Source: Allolobophora icterica (lineage: Eukaryota > Annelida > Clitellata > Crassiclitellata > Lumbricidae). Taken from it: a stretch of DNA of 64,000 bases. The stretch is taken from NCBI GenBank assembly GCA_963556255.1, contig OY744611.1, positions 9,473,376 through 9,537,375 of the forward strand. The letters run 5' to 3'. Of the stretch, positions 11,734 through 22,802 are shown piece by piece. The translations under genes and the position numbers were made by a program. The notes below the pieces were generated by a model. The model made no database searches, had not been told where the DNA came from, and saw only the letters and a program-made list of their open reading frames with translations. Within the stretch, counting starts at the first letter, position 1. The number at the start of each line of letters is the position of its first letter.

Positions 11734-13377
11734 CAGGCCCGGGTTAACCATTGGAGCACACGGAGCACGTGCTCCGGGGCCCCCGACGACCAAAGGGCCC
11801 CCAAATATGAGTCTTTTTTCTGCGTCTCAAAATGCAAATTGAATTCACTTTTGGTGGAAAATGGAATTCATTTTGATTAATATGCTCCGGCAAGTCACAT
11901 TACTTTGCACTCAGCCTAGAGTAATAGTAATGTCAAGACTCTAGATATTTTAATTATCTCTGTGGTTACGTCATCAACTCATCGCCTTGTTGACAAGTTG
12001 TGCCGACTTGTGCGTTACTAAATAACCAAGGATTGCTAAATAACTATGGTAACTTTGCTGTAGTTTAAGTCATAGTCGTAGATTCTGGGGGGCAGCCCGG
12101 GCACGAGTCCCTCCCCCAAATAATTGAGATGGACTGTACACCCAATGCAACAAGTGTAGAATGAATAACCAAATGCCCTCAATATTTTGGACAAGTTTAC
12201 GCCAGTGGTTTAGGTCATTATAAGTTAAACTTAAAGAATTGAATAATCATTCAATAATGTCGAGTACTCGCAAGTATGCCAGTGGGTGTTTTAAAACGTG
12301 CTGCAAAGCGCAAACAAGTGAAGCGAAATCTCGAAGTGTTAACTAACACCCCAAAACTGACGACGTTCTTTCAGAGTAGTAGTACGCCTACTGTGTCTGA
12401 TAGTGTGCCTGTGACTGAGTGGAAAGGCTAGTGATGGTAGTGACCCGGAAACAGTCGGCAGATCGATCGTTGACGAACTTGACGATGATGCGCAAATTAA
12501 TTTGAGTTCTGAGGACAGCGTAAATGAAAATGAGATGCTTTCCTAAATTTTATCTGATTCAATCAATTCTGTTCACACAATTTGAGCCTACAGTTTGAAC
12601 TAGCTAGTTGTGAGTCTTACGTGAGTTGAACTTAAGGTGCTAGTGTGATCATTGTGATGCAATGACAGAGTCGCTGTGGCCTGCTGCCTGTATCCATAAC
12701 CCGTTTGCGCGTTTGTTGACAGTTTGAAGATGGCCCGTAGAGTAATGGATAACACACTGGCGTGAAGAGCAGTACGTACCAAGATCGATTCCCGTAGACC
12801 CGTAAGGTTTATTCAGCCTTCCACTCGCTAGGTGGCGGTGGTTAAATGAATAGTAGGCCGTGACTGGCGCCCTGTAGGCTGCCGTTTAAACAGTTATATT
12901 CGACTTCTGCAAGACTGTTATCATGTGCTTCTACTGTATACATTTATGTGAGGCGCCCTGTGTGGCTGCCGTTTCTACTATATGTATGTTCACTGTACAG
13001 CGCAGTGCGGTTAGCAGGCGCTTGAATAAAGAAAAGATTATTATTAAAAAGCCAATGTAACTACTGACTAGTGTAAAAATAATTTGACAATCCATTTACT
13101 AACTATTGCGCTGAGCTGTTGCTCTGTATTGTAATGCGAATATGCGTGAGTGAAATTAATGTGCTTACTAAGCCTATTATTGTTGAATTTGTTCTTGATT
13201 GGAGTCTGAGCAGATTATAATATAGGGCCTAACTAAATTAGGGAAGAGGGAAGGGAGAAAGGAGACGGAGAGGTAGGGAGGGAGGGAGGAAAAAGGGAAG
13301 TGACGAAGAGGGAAGGGAAGGAGGGGCCCCAACATGACAGAGTGCTCCAGGGCCCCAGGACCCTTAACACGGGCCTG
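11734..13377. mobile_element. hAT-type element, 1.64 kb, non-autonomous
   Basis: Left end CAGGCCCGGGTTAACC and right end complementary to CAGGCCCGTGTTAAGG form inverted repeats, followed on both sides by a GTGCTCC...GGGGCCCC stretch. The 8 bp sequence CTGCTGGC is duplicated exactly at 11726-11733 and 13378-13385. CAG ends with an 8 bp duplication define hAT elements. I see no transposase core. It carries a tRNA-type SINE (12729-13050). Confidence 0.93.
12729..13050 (+). mobile_element. tRNA-derived SINE, copy 1
   Basis: The 5' part has RNA polymerase III promoter boxes: an A-box-like stretch in TAGAGTAATGGATAACACACTGG (~12738-12760) and a B box GATCGATTCCC (~12783). The body has GGCGCCCTGTAGGCTGCCGT and ATTCGACTTCTGCAAGACTG, and the 3' end is AATAAAG with an ATT-rich tail. 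The body is shared with the SINEs at 48656-48966 and 58466-58660, so it is one family. No clear target duplication was identified. Confidence 0.8.
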
Positions 13378-13934
13378 CTGCTGGCAGGAGCGCCAAGGAG
13401 CGCTTCCTTGTAGTCCCAGGCACCGTCGCCATACGCCGCCGCTGCTTTTTTTCAAGTCGAAACCAGTCGTTAAGCTATCGACTGATAACGACTTCGTTCA
13501 CGTTAATATTTTGCTTACTGTGGTTTTTAATACCGGTCTCCAAGTTTCGATTTTAGACGAAGACATCAGCATCAGGCCAGGAGCAACACTAGCTTATAAG
13601 GTACGTGTCACAATGCAACAGCCTAAAGCCCTAATAACACTGGTCAACAATTTTTAAAAGAAATTTTGTATCTTTGATTTTCTTGCTTTTTTTCTATGTG
13701 TATCAATGCTGTGACTACAGAAATGTGTTTAAAAAAATTTAATTAGCTCTACTATTGAAAATATTTGCAAAGATGGTTTTTCTTATATTTCGCAAAGTTC
13801 GAAACCTAAATTGACATTATTGAAACAGAACATTGATAGAAATTTTATAAAGACACTTCTAAGTACCTGTAGAATAGTTTTTTCTATTCATAAAGTATAT
13901 TATATTATTTGGGTGAAACATAATTCCTCTGCAT

Positions 13935-14197
13935 TAGACCGTTCTTTTTTTCTTTGCCTGTCGCTTGTACTCTACATCTGGGGCATCTCTCACCACAGTC
14001 CAGCAGTAGTCTGCTAACATCGCAGGACTCCATTTTCCCTTATACCTGTTTTCCATCGTTGATATGTCCTGATGGAAACGTACACCATGTTCATCGCTAA
14101 TTGCACCACAGTTATCAGGGAAAAAGTCCAAATGAGAGTGCAGAAAGTGAATTTTCACTGACATGTTGCAGCCTAATTTCTGGTAGACTAAGAGAAG
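13935..14197 (-). pseudogene. Transposon gene, 3' part after LINE interruption
   Basis: Minus-strand frame reading KLGCNMSVKIHFLHSHLDFF, then DEHGVRFHQDISTMENRYK, WSPAMLADYCW and a basic C-terminus at a stop near 13935. It continues the protein of 15266-15720: removing the LINE and one copy of the AAGAGAAG duplication restores the reading frame. The family (GCNMS and RFHQDI...YCW signatures) is, to my knowledge, common in arthropod and cnidarian genomes as multicopy uncharacterised genes. Here it sits inside CACTG inverted repeats, so it is most likely part of that transposon's transposase. Confidence 0.7.
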
Positions 14198-15265
14198 CTT
14201 TCGACAGAGTAGACTGGAGAAAGCTAATAGGAATACTGAGAAGAAATGGGGTGGATTGGAGAGAAAGAAGATTGATAGGTAATCTATACATGGGACAAAG
14301 AGTGAAAATAAGAGTTGGTGGAGAGTACTCAGAACCAGGAAAAATAGGAAGAGGGGTAAGACAAGGATGCCCACTATCACCAATCCTATTCAACATCTAT
14401 ATAGAAGAGATCATAAGAGAAACGCTAGAGGATATGGAGGAGGGGATAAAGGTAGGAGGAAAAAGGGTGAAGGCATTGAGATTTGCAGATGACCAGGCGA
14501 TGCTGGCAACTAGCCAGGAGGGCTTACAAAGGATGATGGATCGTCTAAATACGGTATCGCTGGAATATGAAATGAAAATAAACGTAAAGAAGACAAAGGT
14601 AATGAAGATAAGCAAGAGAAGCGGTATAACACCACAAACAATAAAGATCACACTAAACGGAGAAGAAATAGAACAGGTGGAGAAGTTTTGTCTCTAGGAA
14701 GTGTGATCACAGACGATGCAAGATGCCACGAGGAAATAAAAAGAAGAATATCCATGGGAAAAGATACATTTTATAAAAGAGGAGAGCTGATGAGAGGAAG
14801 CTTAAGCAAGAAACTAAAGAAGAGAATGGTGAAGACACTGGTGTGGAGTATTGTTCTGTACGGCTCCGAGATATGGACAATGAGGAAGGACGACATAAAA
14901 AGATTGGAGGCCTTCGAGATGTGGGTGTGGCGCAGAATGGAGAGAGTTAGCTGGGTGGAACGGAGGACGAACGAAGAAATCCTGCAAATGGTAGAAGAAC
15001 AAAGATCACTCATAAGTACTATACGCGGACGACAAAGGAAATGGATCGGGCACATCCTAAGGAGTGAGACACTGCTAAGAGACATCATGGAGGGAAGGAT
15101 GGAGGGGAGAAAGACGCGAAGAAGACCGAGGGCAATGCTGCTAGACTGGATGATGACAAAAGAAGAAGGATACAGTGAACTGAAGAGAAGAGCACAAGAC
15201 AGAGAACGATGGCGTCATTGGTCATACGAACCTGCCGGTGGGCAGAGAACATAAAGACAAAGAAG
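14198..15265 (+). mobile_element. 5'-truncated LINE with 8 bp target duplication
   Basis: AAGAGAAG is duplicated at 14190-14197 and 15266-15273. The insertion starts abruptly inside the reverse transcriptase (AFDRVDW) and ends with a short A-rich tail (ATAAAGACAAAG). Truncation at the 5' end is typical of target-primed reverse transcription. It lies on the plus strand, inside and antisense to the transposon gene. Confidence 0.92.
14199..15254 (+). pseudogene. LINE reverse transcriptase, C-terminal half, one frameshift
   Basis: The first frame (to a stop at 14697) has AFDRVDW, GVRQGCPLSPILFNIYIE, the catalytic motif RFADDQ (FADD in place of the common YADD), and [11 protein letters not shown]. 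An indel at ~14688 shifts to the second frame, which reads [39 protein letters not shown] and RKWIGHILR, ending at 15254. That C-terminal region is typical of a large LINE type in invertebrates, with an RRQRWIGHxLR-like motif and a basic end. I leave the clade open. The N-terminal endonuclease and the start of the RT are missing, so it cannot move by itself. Confidence 0.9.
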
Positions 15266-15720
15266 AAGAGAAGTCTCGTCACCAGTTCTTTATAGTTATC
15301 TGCTTTCTTGTTTCCCAGGAAATTTTCAACCACAAGTTCGAATGATTTCCAGGCATTCTTCTCAAAACCACGGAGGATCTGATGAAAATGTTCATCTTTC
15401 AGAAGTGCACGTATCTGTGGACCAATAAACACACCTTCCTTTATTTTGGCCTCACTCAGTCTTGGGAATTTCTCTTTCAGGTACTTGAAAGCCTCACCAT
15501 CTCGGTTCATTGCCTTCACAAAATTCTTTACAAGTCCCAACTTTATATGTAATGGTGGTAACAAAACCTTCTTGGGGTCCACTAGTGGGCTGTGCTGCAC
15601 ACTTTTAGTTCCTGGATCCAGAAACTTCCGTGACGGCCATACTTTTCTTTTATAGTGGTCAGACCGTGCTCTACTAAAACTAAAACTTACTGTATCATAA
15701 AAACTAGAGCTAAACAGCAT
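15266..15720 (-). pseudogene. Transposon gene, 5' part before LINE interruption
   Basis: Minus-strand frame with KVWPSRKFLDPGTKS, PPLHIKLGLVKNFVKAMNRD, a KFPRLSEAKIKEGVFIGPQI stretch, and FELVVENFLGNKKADNYKEL just before the LINE junction. These blocks match, from memory, a multicopy invertebrate family with PPLHIKLGL and NFLGN signatures. Upstream of ~15720 the frame is lost before the terminal inverted repeat, so a larger N-terminal region has been deleted. Confidence 0.72.
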
Positions 15721-16106
15721 TTCTTAATGTCATATTCTTTTTCAGCACAGCAAAAGTAGTTATAATTGACTAATTTCATCACCGATACATTTTGGCTGTT
15801 GACCAGTGTAATCAGTCGATGTCAAATCACCAGTTCTTTACTTAATACCTGACCGAGTGGTGTCTGTTACTTTACGCAATCGTTTTAATCGAGAATGACG
15901 TCATATCGTAAGGCAAACGTGGCGTTGAAAATACGTTGGGTTCAAAGTCTACGGCCAGTCGACGAAGTCGCTAGATCAGTCGCTAACTCATCAAGGCAGT
16001 CGGTAACTCCTTAGCGACTGACTCTGGGGACGACACCCTAATACAAACATGCACAAAAACACATAACATACATTACCTTTATAACGAGACCTAAAGAACT
16101 ACGTAC

Positions 16107-16244
16107 CAGTATTTCTTTTCTGTTGACGACGTATGCGTCTAAGTAGAATGGTCAGAATGATGATTATAGTCAGGACCGCTACTCCAAGCAGAATTAAAAT
16201 TGGCATGTTTTGATGCTGGTTTTGATTCGTTTTCTCTTCCACAA
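16107..16244 (-). CDS. Receptor transmembrane exon
   Basis: A 138 nt exon with acceptor GATTCTCAG (just above 16244) and donor GTACGT (16101-16106), both phase 1. It encodes a short hydrophilic stalk (EEKTNQNQHQN), then a hydrophobic helix MPILILLGVAVLTIIIILTI of about 22 residues including the following LL, then a basic stop-transfer stretch RRIRRQQKRN. That places the N-terminal Ig and CUB domains outside the cell and the YxxL tail inside. Joined to the Ig exon ending at 35370 it reads LQVVEEKT, and joined to the exon starting at 4320 it reads KRNTVIFRR, with no stop. The introns are 19.1 and 11.8 kb. Confidence 0.8.
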
Positions 16245-16260
16245 CTGAGAATCAAAATAT

Positions 16261-16261
16261 A

Positions 16262-16295
<34 letters not shown>

Positions 16296-16296
16296 G
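16261..16296. repeat. (ATT)n microsatellite
   Basis: About eleven ATT units directly upstream of the transmembrane exon's acceptor (minus strand). Confidence 0.95.
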
Positions 16297-16568
16297 TAGA
16301 GGTAAACCTTTAGAATGAAAGGTACAATTGACTAAGATACGTTTGCAAAGGTGCGGCCATGTCGTAGAAATCCATGGTCTCAGCGTTTAACTGCAAAATC
16401 CTTGAGAACTTTCTGCCAGTGAAAATGGGTAGAATAATCTTTTTGTCTTCAAATATACTGAGTAGGTTTTGAAGGACTTCGGTTCGCCGGGATAAGTCCC
16501 GCACGGTAGAACCGGGCCGCGTCAAACAAGGTGATGCCCATGGAGGCAGTGGCGGAGTTGCCGTTCGA

Positions 16569-17033
16569 GTGTCCTACGGCGAGGCGCTTATAACTCCTGC
16601 TCCAGTGGCTATACGATCGCCAATACGGCCCTCCGTCTTCCAAGGTCCAAGGTCTCAGTCCGAAAGCCCACATCAAAGTATTTATGGGACCAAGAACATG
16701 ACTACGAGCACCGAATGCATAAATGTAATGCCTAGAAGAATTATTGCTGTTGTCGGTCGAATGCACGGAGATACAATGAAAGAGGAGATGACATCGTTCT
16801 TAGATAATGCAAGCCTCAGAGACGTCCAGTACTCCAAGACGAGGAACCCGACAGGACGAGATTTCAAGTCGACAGCTTTCAGAGGCTCGTGTCAAATAAT
16901 CTACAAAGATATATTCTACCAGGATTCTTCATGGCCAGAAGGGGCTCAAGTACGGGACTGGTACATCAAAAACAAAGACAGCCACAGCGTATTTGAAGGA
17001 ATGAAAGCCACGGAAAGTCAAAATGGCAGATGA
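16569..17033 (+). pseudogene. Retroelement ORF1/gag-like C-terminal fragment
   Basis: A 154-codon open frame. Its second half has PRRIIAVVGRMHGDT, then FKSTAFRGSCQIIYKDIF and SWPEGAQVRDWYIK. The pattern (I)xVxG...(K)AFR...WPxGVxVRxF/W resembles the end of RNA-binding-like first ORFs of some LINEs and related elements. The N-terminal third looks unrelated. No downstream reverse transcriptase follows. Assignment is tentative. Confidence 0.4.
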
Positions 17034-17186
17034 GAGATTACATAATTATCTGTTCTTCTATTATGCATGGTTTCACGATAGGCGTTGCCATGCTACTGTA
17101 ACAGGAATCTGTACAGCCCACCACATCGTTGACTTACACGAAGACTGATTTTTTCGGTCGATTTGAATAGATTAAATTTGGTAACA

Positions 17187-17294
17187 GGACAATAACCCCC
17201 CGGACAATAACCCCCGGACAATAACCCCCGGACAATAACCCCCGGACAATAACACCCTGGGACAATAACCCCCCGGACAACAACCCCCCGGACC
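17187..17294. repeat. Minisatellite, GGACAATAACCCCC unit
   Basis: About eight copies of a 14-16 bp unit, the last ones changing to GGACAACAACCCCCC. A related, more degenerate series on the opposite strand lies at 38549-38634. Confidence 0.93.
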
Positions 17295-17742
17295 CCTATG
17301 CTGCTACAGAATATGCAGTAAAGAGGAACCGCTTCTACATGTAGTTGTATTTATATTTTAATCGCCCCTATATATACTCAATGAATCCAAAGCATTGGTT
17401 AGCTATGTTTTATGCTGAATGGAGTTAGAATAAGAGGGCAAGAATACGTTAACTAGTATAAGACAACGGTTAACAAAGTGTAAATGAAGCGCAAGATTGT
17501 CTGACACAATCACTTTAATTTGATTTTACAGACTCTCGTGCCACATAAAGGCCACTTCTCCAAACGGTCATTGAGCATATATAGGGGTCTAATGATCCTG
17601 CAGACACGTTAATCTTGGGTGATGCAAATTTTCAGTGCCTAAGGTAGTTCTATCAAGCTTATAGACCTACATAGAAGCCTGGAACTTGTAAGGTGTAATC
17701 ACATCTGTAAATGTACGTACCGTGCACAAAATCCAAAGGACT
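17295..17742. other. Intron sequence, nothing recognised
   Basis: No gene. A GTACGTAC donor-like site near 17715 on the minus strand has no believable exon attached, since the only open stretch to an acceptor-like AG is about 20 nt. Confidence 0.5.
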
Positions 17743-17750
17743 GTCGGAAA

Positions 17751-19050
17751 CAGGCCCGGCCCTAGACAATGCGGGGCCCAAGGCAGCAAGCGATAAGCCG
17801 GGCCCCAAGCAAAAATGGCATTGCGGGGTTTATTTCCTGCGAATACGGTGTTGGCAATACTATACGTACTAAAATAATGCAAGTTCGAAATTAAATGAGT
17901 TAATAAACACAAAATACTTATCATGCAGGCTCTTAATACTAGATTTTACTATGAAAGCAAAACTATTTTTTATTTAATTATTTGAATATCTGACAACTGA
18001 AAACAGATGTTAATAATTAAAATATTATAGCATGCTTCTAATTGAAAGTTTGTTAGTCACTATAGCCAAAAGCGTGGGTTCTATCGTCTCAGATGTGTCT
18101 ATTCACAAGCAAATCTTGCGAGCTTTGATGGATGCAAAATCCGCAATGATTTCACTATAGCGCAGATCGTTAACAGCATCATTCTCAATGAAAAAAATAG
18201 CTTAGTTAGTTAGCCGTTCTTGAGGCATCGTTTATCGCAGGTAGGTTTTGATAAGTTTTAGTTTCGAGAAGCTTCTTTCTCCAGAAACTACAGTGACAGG
18301 AACAGTCAGAAGTATTCGAAGTGCAATGTAAACTCCAAACTTCTAAAGCGCCACTCGAAGGCAAGCACAGGGCGTCAACCCATTCGCGATGGGCGTGTTA
18401 TATATAAAAGTCACTATATCGCTTGTTTATTGTAAGAAATTGCAAAATCTTAACAGGATCATTGTAGATCTCTGCAAGATTTATAGAACTCCTCAGCTAG
18501 CATGAAACCATCAAGATCCCTAGTTTCGCCGGCTGTAAGTTTTTTCTCCAGATTCATACTGCAAATAAGTAGGTCAGTTTTTGTAACTCGTGAAATTTGT
18601 TTAAAAAAAATCCATTTAAACTCCTCATAATGCATTCTCTGTTGTTCAAAGCGGCTTCCATCGACATGATTGCCATATTAACAGGTTGAAGTAATTTATG
18701 CGAAATTTTGCAGAAAATCTTTCATCTCAGCTTCATTATGTAAATAGCTTTTTCCTTTTGCGCACTCTCGTCTCTTTGAAAACTGGTTCTACTTCTAAGT
18801 CTGTGTCAATTTCCTTTGCAGTTGCTATTGCCGTTTTAAGACCGCCGTAAAATTTCAGCCATTTGCAAGTATGTTCCATGCTGTTAATGGCAGTTGCTAG
18901 ATCGACTGAGATGTTTTGATTGCCAGTATTTTTACGTTGTCAGTGTTCAATATCATCACAGAAAATATTTTTTAGCCAGCAGCGCGGGGCCCCTGAAAGC
19001 GCGGGGCCCAAGGCGGCTGCCTCGTTCGCCTTGCCCTAGGGCCGGGCCTG
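17751..19050. mobile_element. hAT-type element, 1.3 kb, with transposase remnant
   Basis: Left end CAGGCCCGGCCCTAG and right end its complement (CTAGGGCCGGGCCTG at 19036-19050) form inverted repeats. GTCGGAAA is duplicated exactly at 17743-17750 and 19051-19058. Long G/C-rich subterminal words (GCGGGGCCCAAGGC) occur at both ends. Inside is the C-terminal part of a hAT transposase on the minus strand. An L2-like tail fragment (CCAAACTTCTAAAGCGCCACTC) also lies at ~18332-18400. Confidence 0.95.
18105..18560 (-). pseudogene. hAT transposase C-terminal (dimerisation) remnant
   Basis: Minus-strand text includes EKKLTAGETRDLDGFMLAEE (~18560-18490), then after a gap PVTVVSGERSFSKLKLIKTY (~18300-18240). 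The latter is the hAT C-terminal dimerisation block of the TTF/ZMYM-type transposases. It continues MPQERLTN, AIFFIEN and DLRYSEIIADFAS. Several in-frame stops and the L2-like insertion at ~18332-18400 break it, and the catalytic N-terminal part is absent. Confidence 0.88.
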
Positions 19051-19129
19051 GTCGGAAATAACATCCTCAAATTAAGTATCTGTACAGCACGCTCATGCAC
19101 ACCAATGTGTACATTCACACTGCACAGGC

Positions 19130-20115
19130 AACACAGACTCAACCAAATTGAGACCCAGTATATCTCTTTATCAAGTTTACGTGTGAGCCTACTACACGTT
19201 TACTCTTGCGTCGATCGGGTGTGGCAACCAGATAATCCACTGGACCTAAACGTTCCAGTATTGTATACGGGCCACAATATTTTGCTAAAAGTGGTTTTAC
19301 AATTAATGAATGCAACAGCAAAGCTTATTGTCCTGGCTCAAAGGCAACCACTTTGGAACTCTTATCGTACCATTTCTTGGACTTAGACTGTGCAACTAAT
19401 TTAGGCTCGTTTGACAAACTTAGGCCTTCAGACCGAATGCGCTTCTAAATCCAGCACAAAATCAACCAAATTAGTTTTACGCGTACCAGTCAAAATATTC
19501 TCATTCAACCAATTGAGCCAAAGAGGGATCGGCTGTTTGGAGACTATTGAAAGTATCGCAGGACACAACAGTGGACCAATCAGTATGAATTGTAGCAGAC
19601 TCGTGAAACAAATCATTCACGTCGCCTTCAATATTAACAGAATCATTAACATGCAAATACTGAGATTCCTATACACCCGCAGGTAAAGACACTTGCTCAG
19701 CCAATATAGCTTGGGCACAGATCGTTACCCCAACCTCAAGCACCGATTGTGTACTATTCAAATCATTACAAATCAAAATGTGTATGCCTCGCCATACACA
19801 TTCAACCCACAAAGAATGGCCCAGTTTGCAAATTTAGACTCAACCCTAACTGCGACCAATGGACCTCAAACGTGACACCCGAAACTCATCTAATAAGTGT
19901 AAATTCACCAGTGTCACCGAACTTTGTCAGAAGTACCATCTCTTTGCTAACAAAGCTTTGCAAAGAACCAGCATAACGTAAACACACAATATTGCGACTG
20001 ATACAAGTGGAAATGTACAAATACCGAGACGAACAGAAAGACAAGTAACCGGCGACGACAAGATTAGTCGAAAGACTCGAAACGTCCTTCGCTTGTGCAC
20101 TCGAACCCCTGATCA
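19130..20115 (-). pseudogene. Old gypsy remnant: protease and integrase C-terminus
   Basis: Reading down from 20115, several short frames resemble a retroelement protease region (GSLQSFVSKEMVLLTKFGDT, then SGVTFEVHW and LQTGPFFVG). This is followed directly, with no reverse transcriptase between, by an integrase C-terminal stretch (CGPYTILERLGPVDYLVATP, then DRRKSKRVVGSHVNLIKRYT ending ~19140). Stops and frameshifts are frequent. The matching gag lies at 33025-34264 on the same strand, so this is one old minus-strand Ty3/gypsy element that lost most of pol and was split by the young gypsy at 20224. Its own LTRs were not identified. Confidence 0.72.
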
Positions 20116-20223
20116 ACTCAACATTTCTAGGAGTGGTTTGTTGTACTGCATTAGGAGGAAAATCCCCTTTTCTCTTTTAACATGGGTGTAATTTGAAACA
20201 GGATGAAGCACTATGGATGTATT

Positions 20224-21072
20224 TATAGCACAGTTGGTTATGATGATTGTTGTAGATGATAAAGGGCCGAGTATTGGTATGTTAGCATTCAGTAAGCTGG
20301 AGGCAGTCTAAGCCGAGCACTGGGCAGCGTTGCTCAGATGATATAAAAATAGCTGACCGTCACTGGGAGCACAGGCTGTCAGTATACCTGATGTAGCTGA
20401 GAACAGTTATGCTAATACTGAAACGCAGATCGTCTTGAGAGCTGGTAGTGATACTTATTCTTAGTGAGACGAGAAAGGAAAGTTATATTTAGCGTCTTGC
20501 AGTAAGGGGCAGAGTAACCTGATCGCCACCCGTAGAGTGGAGGAATAGGAGGAAGTGTGTAGTGGAGTGACTCTCGTAGGCCGACGCTGGTGGAGCGAGA
20601 TGAAATGGGAGAATGGGATTTGGCCAGACGGACTCAGAGAAAGGAGAATATAGGAATTCAGCTGAGGAGAGGGAAGTCAGTCGTTGCCTGGTGTTGGAAG
20701 AAGACAGTCGGAACTTGGACGTGAAGCTGGTGGGACGTGGAAGAACGAAGCAGACGTTGGGCAGACGATGGAGTGGCGTGGCAGAGTCAGGAGATGGGGA
20801 GTCGCTAGGAACAGACAGACTGACATGAAGATAAGTAGATTATATATAATAATTAGGCTCCTATAATTATTATTATATTCACTGTCATTAGTATTATTAT
20901 TATTTGCATGATTATTGATCTTGTAATCTGTAACGCGAGTGTGCTCTTGTCATTATAATAAATAATATATTGCGGAAGGGAGAATTGTATATGTAGCTAG
21001 ATTCCCCATAACATAGACATAGAATACATGCACTAACTAATTAGTAACTATACTAATTCTAGCTTAGTCATA
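20224..21072 (+). repeat. 5' LTR of the young gypsy element
   Basis: It begins TATAGCACAGTTGG and ends AGCTTAGTCATA. It aligns gap-free with 32033-32881 (constant offset of 11809) with only a few visible differences, for example GTGGCGTGG versus GTGACGTGG and GATGGGGAG versus GATGAGGAG. Signals inside: a TATA box TATAAAA at 20342-20348 and a poly(A) signal AATAAA at 20957-20962, marking U3, R and U5. A candidate primer-binding site TGGTGGATGAACC starts at ~21075 but I could not match it to a tRNA. Confidence 0.95.
20342..20348 (+). promoter_or_regulatory. TATA box in the 5' LTR
   Basis: TATAAAA about 120 bp into the LTR. It is repeated at 32151-32157 in the 3' LTR. It is the likely core promoter of the gypsy element. 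Confidence 0.6.
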
Positions 21073-22802
21073 AATGGTGGATGAACCAACGATCTCCTAA
21101 TAAACCCTCTCGTGTTATAGATAACTATTCCTACGTAAATTTTCTTTCTAACAACGCTTTCTATTAACACTGCATGCAACGTCTGTATACCGAATAGCCA
21201 GTAAACTCAGCATATACCACTGAAGAAGCTTTGCACTATTGACCTTAACGGACGGCCGCAACGGACCAGCTGCTGCATTTCAGTAAAGCGAGCTTCTGTG
21301 CTTTCCGTCTAGCGTTAATATATATATATTGCTCGCTCACCGCGTTGTTTCCATCTCTATACATTGCCGTTTTAATCAGCAGCCAGACTGTAGCCGCGTG
21401 TATACATATATCTCTTTGTTTCTTCAGTATGTCTCTTGTGTGGTTAACCTATCACGCTTGAATTTTTACTGACAGCATGCGTTCATCTTATTAGTTACCA
21501 GTATCATCATTCGCTTACAGTAATTCAGCGCCTTAGGCTTATAACTACGCGTCTATCACATCGGATTGATAATCACACGTTGGTATTTTAGTTCTACATA
21601 GGCCATTTCAGATCAATTACATCTCTTAGGCTTTTTGTTGCATATTCGCAACCCTACAAAGGAAGCTAATCGGATTTTCAAGCATTGTCATCTGTTATAT
21701 CACATTTTTAGCTCGCATAGGACCTATCTTAATTTACAAATTTCCAAAGCTCTACTGTATAGCTAAGAGCAGGACACCAGCTTATTCACGAGCGCTGCCG
21801 CGTAGACAAGTTATTTATTATTGTCTTGCGCTGAGCCTAGAGGCGTAGTATTGGATAAATTGCACGTAGTGCGATAATATTAAGGCAACTCTTAATTCTT
21901 CTAGATTTGCCGTTCACGGCCAAAGCATATAAATTAATCATAATATTAGTACGTCAGTTCATGTGGCGCCGCAACTCGGCCATACCATTTTAAAATTGCG
22001 CTAAAGTAATGCTCTGTAATAGCGCAAGTTACCACGCTAATTCTAGACAATAACATAGTGATTAATGAGAGTGCTAGCGACGTATAGGATTGAAACCCAG
22101 CCCATCTAGTATTAAGTTAGGCCTACAACTATTTCTTTTGCGGCCGCAGTATTAATGTCGTATAATGTTTCACTCTATCGGAGGAGAGAAGTGATTTTTC
22201 CAGCTTATTAGCCTAGGTAGAATTCCGGCTGGGTAAATTTTGTTATCGCTAACCAGCGAACAGGTGGCGCTTAAACCCATGAAAGCGGTAGAGTACGTCA
22301 TTGTTGCACGCCTAATTCTTGGGCAGAACTACGCTTGTTGTTTACGGTCCTTTCCGGTTGGACGGCCATTTGCAAGTCATCACATGTTGATTAGATATGG
22401 TTACGATTAATAATTAGTATTTACAAGTGTTCTAGAAGATATTTATTTGAGCAAAAGCGCAAGTGAGTCGACCCGCAACACTGCAGTGGGACGGCGAGAC
22501 GAAGGTTCGCGGAATTGTCGAAACAGCACCACGAATCGTTCCGGCAGAACCAATTGACCACGCCGTCACATGAACTCGACCAAGAGACCACGCTTGATCT
22601 ACCCTTGATCAAAACTACGGTTGTCAGTTGAGTATGATAGTGTATTGTTTCATTATTCTTTGTAAATGTAAGATTTGGTACAGGTCTGTGTGAAGTATTA
22701 ATCGATGCGCCAGTTTAACGCAAATTTTAACAGATAAGTGTATATATATATATTGTGCGATTTTTATTGTTTTTAAGAGATTGACTGGTATTCAAACCAA
22801 GG
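21073..22802 (+). other. Leader of the young gypsy element
   Basis: About 1.7 kb without a credible reading frame between the LTR and the gag start. An unusually long leader for gypsy, perhaps holding packaging and translation signals, though none is recognisable here. Confidence 0.6.

Larger units (their letters stand above)
13638..15808. mobile_element. CACTG-ended DNA transposon carrying a LINE
   Basis: Ends CACTGGTCAACA at 13638 and its complement TGTTGACCAGTG ending at 15808 form terminal inverted repeats, flanked by TAA at 13635-13637 and 15809-15811. CACTG/CACTA ends with a short (3 bp) duplication fit the CMC (CACTA/EnSpm, Chapaev) group. Repeat R provides the empty site. About 1.07 kb of the length is the later LINE, leaving a ~1.1 kb deleted transposon with part of one minus-strand gene. 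Confidence 0.85.
11477..15900. repeat. Dispersed repeat family R, copy 2, broken by two transposons
   Basis: Segments 11477-11733, 13378-13637 and 15812-15900 together match the order of the uninterrupted copy at 61596-62100 (GCGACCAG, TTGATACCGATTCTTTGAAC, TTTCGTCACCTCCC, GTAATAGTCTGC, AGTCGAAACCAGTCG, TTTCGATTTTAGA). The first gap is the hAT at 11734-13377 and the second is the CACTG element at 13638-15808. I do not recognise a coding sequence in R. Confidence 0.8.

Noticed and set aside
13934..14383. 149-codon minus frame with a hydrophobic, membrane-like N-terminus
   Set aside because: The hydrophobic part is antisense to the LINE reverse transcriptase; only the portion below 14197 is true transposon-gene sequence.
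17700..17760. Possible receptor exon ending at a GTACGTAC donor
   Set aside because: Only ~20 nt is open to the nearest acceptor, and the flanking hAT explains the rest.
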